From Phaeodactylum tricornutum CCAP 1055/1 (lineage: Eukaryota; Bacillariophyta; Bacillariophyceae; Surirellales; Neidiaceae), in NCBI RefSeq assembly GCF_000150955.2, contig NC_011681.1, positions 295,501 to 359,500 of the forward strand: a stretch of DNA of 64,000 nucleotides. The letters run 5' to 3'. Every line of letters starts with the position of its first letter. The first letter of the stretch is position 1. Both the position numbers and the translations under genes were made by a program. The notes under the pieces were generated by a model. The model made no database searches, was not told the DNA's origin, and saw only the letters and a program-made list of their open reading frames with translations. Below, in pieces: positions 10,694-21,493 of the stretch.

Positions 10694-13232
10694 ATGCCAC
10701 CGTCCGCGTCGTTACCGCAGCGTCGGACGGAGCAGCTGGCCAAGGCCATGGCGACGTTGAGCAAGACGACTCGGGATGCGAGTCAATGTTGCAGCCAACT
10801 CAACGCTCGCGCGCGACAGTTAGACAATCTGACCTCTCCTGCCTCGGACGCATCCAGTATGCTGAGCCGCGCCAATGCCAATCTCGCCGCGACCCTGGTT
10901 ATGATCAAAGACGCCCGCGAAAAATTCGATACCGTCCAGGACGTAGAACCAGCTATTGAACGTCTGCACAAAATAGTGGCGGAAATGGACGAACCACAGA
11001 AAGATAATTCAACTCGTGTACCGTCGAGGAGGAATCTGAGCAATCGAGTTGCCCTCACGGAACAGGATGTGTACGCGGCGGCGGATTCGATGGAGTTGCT
11101 GCGGGACACGTACGAGTACTTTTGTTTGCATCCGAGTTGGAAGTCCTCGCCCTCTACCTTGGCAGGGCTGGAGCGGGTGCATCAAATGGGCTTGGATGCC
11201 ATGTGCCGGCTCGTCTTTTTGCATTTGCGGCAAGCGGGCTCGGCCGTGCGACCGCAGCGTACAACTCGCGGAGTCTTGTCGAGCCAAGAAACGGCGTCAG
11301 AGGTACGCTTTGACTGGGAGAGCCGTTTGCGTTTCCAACGTTTTTCGTAAGCTTTCGTTTTTTACCACTCACTGCTTTCCTTTTTTCTTGTTGTTTTGTA
11401 GACACGCCGTCGACTTACGGCGGCGTTACAACACCGCGATCTGCTCAAATCAATTGGAGAGTTCGAGGAATATCAGCCCGTCGAAAAGCGTCAGCTGCGT
11501 GAAATGCAGGTTATTTTCGAGTGCCTCGCTAGTCACGGCTACAGTGTGCAACGCGCCAGTCATAAGCGTGAGCCACCCGGTCTATCCCAGGTCTTGGGGT
11601 TGTCGGCGCAAAAGATTATTCGTACCGAAAAAGTAGGCTCCGGCTGTTACTCGGCTGTCACCAAACATAATCTGCAAACGGGCTTTCCGCAACTTGATCA
11701 CTACGCTAGAGCTCGCCAGCAAATGGGGTACGCCAGTCTCGACAATTATTATCGTCGCCTCAAAGCAGAACGCAAGAAAAAGACGGGGGAACAAGATGAA
11801 GCCGATGCCGCAGCCCGGGACGCGGTCCGGTGCCTCGAACACGCTATGATTCTGGTAGCGGGCGAAAAACACATCTACCGTGTTTTAGTGTTGCCATCCA
11901 TGCGGCGGAAAGACGACGATTACGATGATGAAGAGGAGGAAACCTTGAGTCCTTTTTACAAGAAGGGCTGCGCTGGAGCATACGCCTACATTGTTGGAGC
12001 TGTGGTAGATAGAGCTTTGGACATTATTGAAATCGTTTTTTTGAAGGAGGGTGGGATCGGACAAATGTCGGGATCATCTAAATCGGGCGCCAGCTTGGCT
12101 ACTACCGTGGGAGTTTTGACCGTGGAACTGGCTGCATCGGCCGCTGCGGCGGGTTTACGGATGCTCGACGGTGTACGCATGCTGGGGCCTTCACTCTCGA
12201 AGCTCTGTGAAGTGCGGGTGAATGACGGAGAAACGGAAGCCAATTCTAGTTTGGCAGCCATACTGTGTATCGCAATTCATCGCACTACCGTAAAAAATTC
12301 GGCGAAGACATTAGAAAATCTTGCCAAAGCGATTCAGGAAGATCCACTGAAAGGTCCGCTGCACCGGCCAAAAGATGCGAGCGTGTCGACTGTGAGCTCT
12401 GACGTCGTTCGTGCCATTAGACTTATTTCCCCTTACGTCAGTGCATACAAAAGTATTTCCAAGAGACGGTACGTAGGCCTTGCGTAGTCCCGCAATCAGC
12501 CCTGGCATCTTTTTCGAGCGTTGTCTCAACATTTTCTCTTGGTAAAGCGCACTTCCCTGGGATCCTAACATGGGTGAAGAGGCTGGCGAGCTCGATTCTT
12601 ATGTTCGTTATCTTGTGATGCGCCTTTTGAATTCTCTGAAAGGCAAGGCTTTGAATTATACTCGCGACGGACGGGACGATAGTCAGGCAAAGAGCAGCCT
12701 TTTCTTAATCAACAACTCTTTCTACTTGCTGGAAGAACTTGGCCCCGGCTCATCAGATCAGGAGAACAAAAACGACTCCGAGCATTATACCATCGAGGGA
12801 TCCTGGTTTATAGATAAGGTAAATAAGATTATGGAATCAGAGAAGAGCAAATATCTCGGACACTGGGAGGCTCTCAACACACACTTGACAGCTGTCGGTA
12901 CTACTGATATCGAGTATCAAAAAAACGACGAGAATGTCCTGTCGTTGGAGAGTGGACGACTGATCAAACAGCGCTTTTCTGGTTTTAACGAAGATTTTGA
13001 GCGGACTTTTGCATTGCATAAAAAGCTTTGCGTAATCGACAATCGTCTCCGACTTCAGCTCCAGGGTGATGTAGCTTCCCTTTTCCTTCCGCGTTACCGT
13101 AAATTTTACGACAAATACACCAAGCTCCGTTTTTCCAAGAAGCATCAGGAGGAGTACACGAAATACAGCCCCGACACAATAGCCAAGATGCTTGGGGAGT
13201 TGTACACGAGTCCGGAACCAGCTTCTCGTTGA
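10694..13232 (+). CDS. EXO70: Exocyst complex subunit EXO70
   Basis: Three exons are proposed, 10694..11302, 11402..12468 and 12548..13232, giving 786 residues. The introns are 99 and 79 nt, GT-AG, in phases 0 and 2, and both restore the family frame. The C-terminal Exo70 fold is recognisable: YVRYLVMRLLNSLKGKALNY, LFLINNSFYLLEELG, FNEDFERTFALHKKLCV and LFLPRYRKFYDKYTKLRF. The N-terminal helical rod (TRDASQCCSQLNARARQLDN) is typical. EXO70 tethers secretory vesicles to the plasma membrane by binding phosphoinositides and other exocyst subunits. A central acidic loop (DDDYDDEEEE) is a local insertion. Confidence 0.9.
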
Positions 13233-13289
13233 AAGTTCTGAAACAAATCCTAAGTATATTGTGTTACCATAGAGAATAGTCTTGGTAAA

Positions 13290-14516
13290 TTATTTTGGAG
13301 GGCTTTGCTTCCCTTGCATTAAAGAGTTGACCTGTTTCCGTAAGCGATCCTTGAGTTCCTGTTTGTTGCCACTGGTTTTCAACCCTTGCGATTTAAGAAT
13401 ATCCTTGAGGCGTTTAACTGTAAGTATGTCGATTGGATCGTTTGCATCCTTGGATACCCGTACTTCTTGTGTAGGCTCATCCAGTGACACCCGGGCACTA
13501 TCCTCGGCAAAAGCAGCCCGAGTAAAATTCCGCGTCTGTTGCACGAATGTTTTGTTCGTTTCTTTGTCAACGTGCACTGGAATTGTGTTATGCCAAGGCG
13601 AAGTGGTGTCCAAAAAAGGTATTTTAGTTGACGGCATCCTCTCTTCGCCACTGCCGCCAATCTCATCCTCGTAGGGCTTTGAGAGTCGTTCTAGCTCGCC
13701 TATCTCGTTTGTGACATATTCTGTTCCGTCTGCTTGCTGAGTGACCTCTTCGTCTGACAAATATCCCGCTTTGGTCAGTTCATCCATATTTTTTTGCGTA
13801 AGATTCATTCCCGATGAAAACATGGTCTTATCCACCATACTCATGTCGATATTGTCAATATCGACCCCCAATTTTGCTGCATATTCACGAACATTGAGCT
13901 TCTCTGGCTCATCGTATTTTCGCTCTAACACTTCTTCCGTATCATCTACGTAGATACCCTTCCAGTCATAGTCAACAACTTCAAAGTCATCCTTCGGCGT
14001 ACGGACGATTTTTTCAATCGTTACCGTGACTTGCCGTTGGGCGAAGTCGTCCTGCAAGTCCGAGATCACCCAGTAGGTGCCGTCCAGGTTAACCTTTCCG
14101 CGTAGTTTGCGAGAGCCATCGAGTAGAACAATCGTTTTGGATCGATCTCCATTGCTGCCTTTCTTGGTCTCGGATTTGTATCGTAAATCAATTGACCTTC
14201 CCGTTGGTTGAAAAATAATGTTTTTGGCAACAACGTCAGCAGGGACAGTGACGGTGACGTCGATTTCAAATGCTTCTTCTTTCCAGGTGTAATTTGTTGC
14301 AATTCCATAGCCGGAGAAAAGGCGTAACGAACGGCAAGAGCATTGATTTGATACTAATGGTTGCAAAAGGGAGTTGGGGCTAGCCCCACTGATGGTCCGA
14401 TGTTCATACCTGACTGTGATTAAGGATAGAAAGGCCACCGCCCTTTCCAAAAATGTTCCTAAAAAGAAGCAAGATGCCAGAACAGGGACCGTTACAGTCT
14501 TTCTCGATCTTTTCAT
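13290..14516 (-). CDS. Plastid-targeted CS-domain and SAP-domain protein
   Basis: 408 residues. The N-terminus is a signal peptide ending RAVA|FLS, the diatom plastid pattern. Residues about 70-185 read as a p23/NudC-like CS fold (YTWKEEAFEIDVTVTVP, YWVISDL, VTVTIEK). A disordered acidic linker follows, and residues about 360-400 form a SAP helix-extension-helix (LTVKRLKDILKSQGLKTSGN, KQELKDRLR), a DNA-binding motif. CS folds usually act as HSP90 co-chaperones and SAP modules bind nucleic acid, so a plastid nucleoid or chaperone role is an inference. It is convergent with EXO70, 57 bp apart. Confidence 0.78.
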   Translation of the reverse strand: MKRSRKTVTVPVLASCFFLGTFLERAVAFLSLITVRYEHRTISGASPNSLLQPLVSNQCSCRSLRLFSGYGIATNYTWKEEAFEIDVTVTVPADVVAKNIIFQPTGRSIDLRYKSETKKGSNGDRSKTIVLLDGSRKLRGKVNLDGTYWVISDLQDDFAQRQVTVTIEKIVRTPKDDFEVVDYDWKGIYVDDTEEVLERKYDEPEKLNVREYAAKLGVDIDNIDMSMVDKTMFSSGMNLTQKNMDELTKAGYLSDEEVTQQADGTEYVTNEIGELERLSKPYEDEIGGSGEERMPSTKIPFLDTTSPWHNTIPVHVDKETNKTFVQQTRNFTRAAFAEDSARVSLDEPTQEVRVSKDANDPIDILTVKRLKDILKSQGLKTSGNKQELKDRLRKQVNSLMQGKQSPPK

Positions 14517-14659
14517 AATGTTCTGTAGACAGTATTATTAAAGAAAGGGAAACTTTGTACAATGCCGGTTGGATTCAATTGACAGTGAACAGCTTTTGTT
14601 CATTTTCACCTCAAAGACAGTAGTAGTGGCTGGAAGCAAATGCAAAAGACCTACCTACC

Positions 14660-14770
14660 TGTCAAGATATAAGTGAATATGCTTGATATACCTTAAATGT
14701 GACGAGGTCAAACGACGTGATTTGGGGATAGCGCTCCGTGGTTCAATTCCATGGCACGTTAATTTTGACA
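14660..14770. repeat. Left terminal repeat of the small LTR element
   Basis: 111 bp, identical base for base to 15006..15116. It contains GGTTCAATTCC, similar to a pol III B box, so a tRNA-related origin is a second reading. Confidence 0.75.
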
Positions 14771-14820
14771 TGGTAACGTCCGGGAGTTCGATACCCGATT
14801 TGAAAAAGTCTTGATTTGCC

Positions 14821-14986
14821 GACACCTGACCTGGGGTGGATAAAGAAGAAAGGGGTAGGGGTCATCTCCTAAGTGGGGAGGATGGCTCAGGGGCAAAGTA
14901 ACTTGTCGACACCTTACTCGGGTGGATAAAGAAAGGAGGGGCAGGGGTCATCTCCAGCGTGTGGGGAGGATGGCTCAAGGGCAAAG
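14821..14986. repeat. Imperfect tandem pair inside the LTR element
   Basis: Two copies of about 79 bp (14821..14898 and 14908..14986) share GGTGGATAAAGAA, GGGGTCATCTCC, GGGGAGGATGGCTCA and GGGCAAAG. They make up most of the interior of the element. Confidence 0.7.
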
Positions 14987-15005
14987 GAATATCAAGCAGG
15001 GAGGA

Positions 15006-15116
15006 TGTCAAGATATAAGTGAATATGCTTGATATACCTTAAATGTGACGAGGTCAAACGACGTGATTTGGGGATAGCGCTCCGTGGTTCAATTCCATGG
15101 CACGTTAATTTTGACA
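15006..15116. repeat. Right terminal repeat of the small LTR element
   Basis: 111 bp, identical to the left repeat at 14660..14770 and immediately followed by the second copy of the target duplication. Confidence 0.75.
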
Positions 15117-15325
15117 CCTACCTACCTTTGCACAACAAGTACATTCACCACAAAATTTCCCAGGATAAGGATGCGCAGTATTCATGTAAAATTTGATTGG
15201 CCCACAGAATCTTGATCCTTTGGGAATCACAGATTCGCTGACTGCGCCTTCGTTCCTTTGTGGACATCCCAGGTTCCCCAATGAGAATATTCCACTTTTC
15301 CTTCAATTGTCTCATATATTTTACC

Positions 15326-16293
15326 ATGGCGACGAGCATTACAAAGGCCGCCGTTTTCCGAGCGATTGCACAAACACGCCGATCATGCAAACGCTTTCAA
15401 CCGGAGAGAAAAATTCCGCCAGAAAGCTTGAAGGACATTTTGCACTCCACTATTGTAAGCACAACCAGCTCGAACGGAACCAGAGAAAGAAAGCTTCCGA
15501 AGCTGTCGTCGCTGCCAGATATGAAGTGAAACTAGCGAGTTTATTTGCTGATGCAAAAGTGTGACTTGAATCATTACGACATACAATTTTTGTGTGGTTA
15601 CGGAACTCATTTTGTTTATGCTTGTCTACCTTGCAGAGAGCGCCTTCGAGTTTCAACCTTCAACCAACTCAAATTATTGTTGTACAGAACGAGGACAGGA
15701 AAAATAAGCTTGCAGAAACAGCTATGATAGGACCAGGAAATCAGTTTCGAACTCGACAATGCTCAGCATTAGCTGTATTCTTGGCTGATTTGGAAGCAAG
15801 CAAACGCATTTCACGAATCCAGGAGCTTGAAAAGGACTGGGGCCAAAGAGATCCTACATATTCGGCGACGATGCCTTTGACGACTTCATTCCTGATTGGC
15901 GAGGGCCACGCCGCAACATTGTTGAAATCACTGGCAATACGCACTATGTCTGAGCTTCAGCCCATGCCAACTGCTGAGCCGGTAGAAACCTGGGCGTATA
16001 AAAATACCTCGCTGGCGGTGCAATCTTTCACGCTAGCGGCCGCGAGCCACGATCTAGCGACTTCGATCATGGAGGGGTTTGATGCCCGAAGAGCCAAAGA
16101 AGTTTTACATATTCCTGATCGATATGGAATTCCCATGATGGTGGCAGTAGGATACGAATACGAGGATCCTACCACGTCTCAGAGCTTGACGCCTCGTTTG
16201 GATATGCAAGAGGTCGTTTTTGGGGATTCTTTTGGTTCGCCTTTGGACCTCACATCTGCCAATCATCCCATTTCTAACGCAACGAGCGCTTAG
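15326..16293 (+). CDS. Nitroreductase-family flavoprotein
   Basis: Exons 15326..15454 and 15637..16293 (intron GTAAGC...TTGCAG, 182 nt, phase 0) give 261 residues. The first exon has the opening FMN-binding signature (QTRRSCKRFQPERKIP). The splice joins it exactly to PSSFNLQPTQIIVVQ, the conserved second motif. Later come WAYKNTSLAVQSFTLAAASH and PMMVAVGY, usual for the family. These enzymes use FMN and NAD(P)H to reduce nitro compounds, quinones or related substrates; the actual substrate here is not predictable. Start 15326 fits the family length; an open extension upstream lacks support. No clear targeting signal is seen. Confidence 0.85.
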
Positions 16294-16539
16294 CCTTTTT
16301 TGATCGAATTTAAATATTCTAGACAAATGCTCGTTGCAATTTAAGTTGATCTTTGTATTTACTCGCAACCATGTGCTTCACATGAAAACCAAAGCAGCCA
16401 ATCCGTCCCGCTGCACCTCAAGCAATCGAACTTTGTAAAATTGGCTCAGAAAAAAAAAAAAACCCAAAGGAGCAGCACTAACACGGACCTGTCTTCAATG
16501 GCAGGTATCACTCGACCTGCAACCTAGGCCTATTGAACA

Positions 16540-17753
16540 ATGTCATGGACGCTGACTTTACTGGTCTCCCTTCTTTGCTGGAAATGGTCAAAGGGGCTGA
16601 GCTCCGCTGATCTGACTTTTCTTTCGCTGAGTCGGGAACCAGAGAATAAGAGTATCATCTCAAGCACCTGTGATAGGGTTCGAGTAGGAAATTTCAAAGC
16701 AAGACTTGACCTGTTCTACCTGTACTCGATTGAATTTTTACGTAATACAGCTGTGAATCTTGATGATGTGGAGCAATTGCTCGCAACAGCCGTCGCCCAT
16801 GCTCTCGATGATTGTGACGACCTCCAACAACCGTTGTTTGCCGTGCAACTTTCTAGGAATCATTGGTTTTTGACTGGTGGTATGAATAGCTTTTGCAAAC
16901 TGTTTTTGCCATCATTCAGGCAGCCTCCTGACTTCAATTTCCTTGATGTTTTTTTGTAGGCGAATGCAACTCAATGTCAGCGTACAATGAATGTCGTACT
17001 GTGCGTGGTATTACTTCCATTTTGCTGGAGTCGGGAGCACCCGAAGTGGAGGTCAAAGCTTACTCTACAATCGAAAGTCTTCTGCGAAATGAGAATGTTC
17101 TGCGCGAACTTATTGGCCCAAACGTGGCCCAGACCTCCTTTGAGTATTCAACTGGCGAAAATCTCGTTCTCCTGGATAACAACACAGACAATAGTAGCGC
17201 GATGAATTCAAGTTCCGTTATTGTGGTAGCGGTAGCTGTGGTGATGATGGCCTTTTGCATAACAGGAGTGTCTTTCTATGGGATTTGGCGATGGAAGGTT
17301 GCCAATATGAACGACGCTTGCGCCGTATCCCTAAAAAATCGAATTGCACATCACCAAGCAAAGAGGCGACATTATTTTAGTGAGCTTCAAGACAACGCTC
17401 AACTCGCATATGGCTGGATGGCAACAGATCCGCACCAGTTGAATGGACAATCAATTACCTGGAGCGCATCGGATCTGACATCTGACTCTCACACTATAAA
17501 GAGCAGTCTAAGATTGGATCGAATAGATGAAGAAGTTGACTCCGAGGAGGGCGATACGTCTAGTGTCGGATCACAGCCAGATTCATCAAAGAAAGCTGAA
17601 ACCGAAAAAGGCGAGCACCTGAACTTCGTCGCTCATTGGACTGATGTATCGATCAATCCAGTGGCCAGTGCGAAATGCAATATTGAAATTCGGAGCAGGC
17701 TTGAAGCTGAAGGTGAGACGCTGGTACTCAAATCAAAGATTTTGATTTTATAG
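16540..17753 (+). CDS. Single-pass membrane protein with signal peptide, unknown function
   Basis: Exons 16540..16879 and 16960..17753 (80-nt intron, GTATGA...TTGTAG, phase 1) give 377 residues. Residues 1-21 form a signal peptide. The luminal or extracellular part has few cysteines and a VKAYSTIESLLRNENVLREL stretch reminiscent of SEA-like or adhesion domains, though not convincingly. One transmembrane helix (SVIVVAVAVVMMAFCITGV) is followed by a basic WRWK stop-transfer and an acidic, Ser-rich cytoplasmic tail. The tail may continue: a GTGAGA donor at 17713 and an acceptor at 17753 would splice out the stop and add 58 in-frame codons to about 17930, but that intron would be only 41 nt. Confidence 0.65.
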
Positions 17754-18301
17754 TAGAGCAGAAAATACTTACAGGCATTCGCTTTTTGGCAGATGGCTCA
17801 AAAGATCGATACGGCAAAGGCGTTGACGCCAATATCGAAACAGCGCAATTTGAATTGCTTGCCACACCCTCTCATCAGACAGCTGCAGGAGTAAAATATC
17901 CCGGAGATATCTAAATCCTCGTCTCCGGTCCTCGAGCTAGCTCAACCGGAACTGAATACTTTCTGTTCTCTCTTTCAATTCGCCTTTGGAACAAAACGAA
18001 GCGAGCACGCCTCCAGATTCACTCTCTGAAGACCTTCAACTCTACAAGAGCATGGAAATTGTAACAAGTGAGCACCCTGCTAGCAAATTAGAGCGACATC
18101 GGTAGACTACCAGGGGCAGAAACCTTCCAGTCGTCGATGGAAGCTACGTTGACAAGAGCCTCAGCAACTGGTCTCGGACATTTCTTCTGAAACTTCAGTA
18201 AATGTACTCCAAGAAGAGTTTGACTTCTGCGAAATTTTAAGTACAACACAAGGTAGAGGCCCAGTCGGTATACAATCCATGTTTGTAATTCTAATCATTG
18301 T
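17754..18301. other. Spacer, may hold extra 3' exon sequence of the gene at 16540
   Basis: 548 bp between convergent genes. 17754-17934 is open in one frame with coding-like composition, which supports a possible spliced extension. Beyond it I see nothing specific. Confidence 0.35.
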
Positions 18302-20845
18302 CTAGTCGACAATATTCTGACTCCATTCCGGCTGTAGCCGTCTCAATATACTGTCAATGTTATCCCCACTTCGTGAGTTTCCCTGATCACATGTTTTGCA
18401 TACAAGCGTTCGGTAAAGTCTTGGGCTTGCGTTCCGAAGTTGAGAAAGTACGAAACCATCCATTACACCATTTGTGCAGCATTGATCAAACAACTCTTCC
18501 ACAAGTTGTTCTCGCTTTTCGCTCTCGGGCAGTAGATTTGTGATTGCCTTGAACAAAGTTCCAAAAGTGATGTTATTTGGACTTGCATTGTGGAGGACAG
18601 AAACCTTTCTAAATGTTCTCATTGCAGTTTCAAACGCATCTGCTCTTCCTTCAGCGTATCGATAATACGCGCAGCAGTTAATTACAGAAGAGTAAGTTGT
18701 CACATCAGGTTGAACGATTGTCAATCCTCTCTCGTAGTCGCCCTCAAGTTTCAAAAGAATTGCTTCCGCCTTACGGAAACTGTCCTTGTCTTTACTTCGT
18801 GCTATAGCTTTGATCACAATATTAGGCATCATGATCGATACGTGAAATCCTCTTTTTTCTAAAGAAACAGCCTCCATATGATTGAAAATCTGAATAGCCC
18901 GGTCTGCGCCTCCGTTCTCTGCATTATTTGCCCATGCATTTAAAACCGCACAAAGGCTCACTTCATCAGGTCGCACGAGATAGTCTCCTGCATCGTACTG
19001 AGCTTCCATCCATTGGAAAATTTGTTCGGCCTTCTTGGCCGCTTCTCGATCTTTCGACTTTGACCAGGCATGTATCAGAGTATTGAAAATTATTCGCGTC
19101 GGTCGAACATGGCCGAGACCTAAGGCATACAGACGCATCATACGGTCGACTGTTTCCTGCGCGCGGGTGGCTGCATTGTTGTCATTTCTTCTTACGAATG
19201 CATCAATTGCTGTTACATAGGAAACAGTATTTGGGCGGATATCAGCTTCTTGTGTTTTCTCATAGCCTTCCTCCATCAGCTTCAAAAGAGACTCCATCTT
19301 GTCAAGAGAATCCTGTCTTCTTGAATGTCCCCATGCTCCCATTACAGTTGTATAGCAGACGTAATTTGGCCGAACCGTCGTACTTCCGTTCCGGTGTAGG
19401 GTCTCGAGCCTTTGTAGAACCCTTTCGGCGTTTTCAGCAGCGTCGTGTTGGCCGCAAGTCGACCATGCCCTCAGCACAGCTGCCCACGTTCGTACATCAG
19501 GCATAACATCACGTTCGCCTTCTTCTGCTCGCTTGAACATTTCCTTCATCAAAACTTCTGTTCTTCTTGCGAATTTAACACGAGAGACTCCGTTCGCACG
19601 GCTCAAGGCGTTAAGAACCGCGTTGTATGTGGTTGTGACCGGTTTCAGGTTCTCGATAGCTCCAGACTCGTAAAGTTTGTACATTCTTCGTAAAATAGCT
19701 TCGGCCAATTTGGGAGCTCTTGGATCAAGACTGTTTGCGACAGCACGAATCGCTGTTGCGTAAGTAATAAGGCTTGGTTTGACGTGGTACACTCCCCTGG
19801 CGTACATCCCTTCCATTTTGTCCAAAATTTGCAATGCACGTGACGCCGACTGCAATCTTTCACGCTTACTGACAGATTTTGACCAGCAATTGAGTACAGA
19901 TGTATATGCTACCATATCGACCTGTACTCCAAATCGCTCCATTCGCTCGAGAGTAGCTTCTGCTCGTGTCGCCAAATCGCGATCTTTGCTCCTCGCCAAT
20001 CCTCCGATAAAACTAGTGTATGTTAATACATTAGGACGCACTGCGCTCCTTTTTGCTTCCCTTTCTCCTACCTTTTTATCAACTGAAGCTTCCATTTCTT
20101 CGAGTAAGGACTCGGCTCGCTGCATCGCTGCACGAACGGTACCAGTTCGTCTGCACCAAGCCTCCACCACGATGCTCCAGACCTTGACGCTCGGTTCCAT
20201 CTTGCGTTTTTGCATTCGTCTCATTAATGCCTCAGCTTCAAATGCTGGATGACCGGTTATGTCGTCTCGGGCACAATTTGCCCAGCCTTGTGCAACCAGC
20301 ATGTAAATTCGTTCCGTCGGCACCAGTGGTGAACAGCGGCCACCTTCGATAGCCTCGTCCGATATTCGTTCCATGTAGTCGAGTATCGAACATGCAGATT
20401 CGACGTTCCCTACTCCAATATGAGCTTCTATTACTGTGGCGTAGCACGTTGCATCTGGTTCAACCGTAAACGGATTCTCGGGGTCTTTCCAGTGAAGCTC
20501 CTGCATGATCTCTAAGGCATCCTGCGCCTTGGCCGGGTCGTCCAACGCCAGATTTTGTAAATCCATATTAAAGTGCGCCAACGATAACTTTTCACCCCAA
20601 AATTCGTACGACAAATCATCTCGACTTCGATTTGTTAATGGACTTCTCGGTAAACAAGCTGAAACAGTCTGAATTTCGTTCGTGCCCTCGCTTGAAATAG
20701 CGTTTTTTGCTGATATTTTCAAACGACGCCGCCCATTCGGCGTCGAAGCAAACGCACGCGCAGAAAATGAGTAGCTGAGCAAGAGAATCAAGTAAAAGAC
20801 GCCAAAAAAAAGTTTCCTCGCTCCTGTACTGGTGGTGTGTAACAT
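18302..20845 (-). CDS. Plastid-targeted pentatricopeptide repeat (P-class PPR) protein
   Basis: About 847 residues from ATG 20845; an upstream in-frame ATG at 20941 would add 32 residues but would bury the signal peptide. The chosen start gives a hydrophobic signal (KLFFGVFYLILLLSYSF) ending SARA|FAST, the diatom plastid cleavage pattern. At least a dozen PPR units follow, often 37-40 residues long with insertions, for example VRPTRIIFNTLIHAWSKSKD and VQVDMVAYTSVLNCWSKS. No DYW, SMR or other C-terminal domain is seen. P-class PPR proteins bind single-stranded RNA and act in organelle RNA processing, stability or translation. The plastid transcript target is unknown. Confidence 0.88.
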   Translation of the reverse strand: MLHTTSTGARKLFFGVFYLILLLSYSFSARAFASTPNGRRRLKISAKNAISSEGTNEIQTVSACLPRSPLTNRSRDDLSYEFWGEKLSLAHFNMDLQNLALDDPAKAQDALEIMQELHWKDPENPFTVEPDATCYATVIEAHIGVGNVESACSILDYMERISDEAIEGGRCSPLVPTERIYMLVAQGWANCARDDITGHPAFEAEALMRRMQKRKMEPSVKVWSIVVEAWCRRTGTVRAAMQRAESLLEEMEASVDKKVGEREAKRSAVRPNVLTYTSFIGGLARSKDRDLATRAEATLERMERFGVQVDMVAYTSVLNCWSKSVSKRERLQSASRALQILDKMEGMYARGVYHVKPSLITYATAIRAVANSLDPRAPKLAEAILRRMYKLYESGAIENLKPVTTTYNAVLNALSRANGVSRVKFARRTEVLMKEMFKRAEEGERDVMPDVRTWAAVLRAWSTCGQHDAAENAERVLQRLETLHRNGSTTVRPNYVCYTTVMGAWGHSRRQDSLDKMESLLKLMEEGYEKTQEADIRPNTVSYVTAIDAFVRRNDNNAATRAQETVDRMMRLYALGLGHVRPTRIIFNTLIHAWSKSKDREAAKKAEQIFQWMEAQYDAGDYLVRPDEVSLCAVLNAWANNAENGGADRAIQIFNHMEAVSLEKRGFHVSIMMPNIVIKAIARSKDKDSFRKAEAILLKLEGDYERGLTIVQPDVTTYSSVINCCAYYRYAEGRADAFETAMRTFRKVSVLHNASPNNITFGTLFKAITNLLPESEKREQLVEELFDQCCTNGVMDGFVLSQLRNASPRLYRTLVCKTCDQGNSRSGDNIDSILRRLQPEWSQNIVD

Positions 20846-21493
20846 TCTGTCGTGGCCGGAAGACTCCCACCAATGAGACAAGGTCACACATCTCCGAAAA
20901 GGGGGAGCGAAGCGCGGCAGGCTCATAGCGTCTTGCTTCATTAAAATTTTCCCGTAGCCTGATTATATGATTGGCAATCAAATAGTGAATTTATTCTTAT
21001 CACTCAATCATCATTGGACCGTTTGTCTTTTTGTGTGCCAGCGTTGATGTCGACCAGGTTCGATTGATTTGCGACAGCTCACGGTCAGTATTTGTCCACG
21101 AAAAACTGTAAGCCAACTGACTACCTTCTTTTTATTTTACAATAAATGTAAAATGAAATATTTGAATACGCTAACTGTAAATTTAAAACGAACTCAATCT
21201 CCACCCCGGTGACCAATAAATTCCAGCTACCGTTTTATTATCCGTGAACCTTGAGTGTTACAACCCAGATGCTCGATGCATCTAAAAAAAGACACACAAG
21301 GAATCCAGTACACACTGATTTCTTTCGAGATTCACCGATGAAACAAGGATTCTCCCGATGTGATCTCGTTTCTATGGATTTCGACAGAAGGCATGACACA
21401 GAATGGAAATCTGTTGATAGTGGTTGTTGCAAGTTTTCGCATCGGGCACACCGATTAATCACAAATCTTTTCTTCACCTCCCATTAGACAAAT
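20846..21493. promoter_or_regulatory. Divergent promoter region of PPR and cytochrome c6-like genes
   Basis: 648 bp between two plastid-protein genes. It contains the recurrent motif TAACTGTAAA at 21172..21181 and an AT-rich stretch at 21120-21190. No coding frame was supported. Confidence 0.45.

Larger units (their letters stand above)
14660..15116. mobile_element. Small non-coding LTR-bearing element (TRIM-like), looks whole
   Basis: A 457-bp element is bounded by two identical 111-bp direct repeats starting TGTCAA and ending TTGACA. It is flanked by a duplicated CCTACCTACC (14650..14659 and 15117..15126; the true duplication may be shorter because CCTA repeats). Just inside the left repeat lies TGGTAACGTCC, a candidate primer-binding site. 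A purine-rich AGCAGGGAGGA lies just before the right repeat. No coding capacity is present. This fits a terminal-repeat retrotransposon in miniature, mobilised in trans. Identical repeats imply a very recent insertion. The polarity (left to right) is inferred from the two candidate sites. Confidence 0.7.

Noticed and set aside
14725-14800. tRNA-like B-box sequences GGTTCAATTCC and AGTTCGATACC
   Set aside because: No clover-leaf with acceptor and anticodon arms could be folded around them by eye. They lie in or next to the left terminal repeat of the LTR element.
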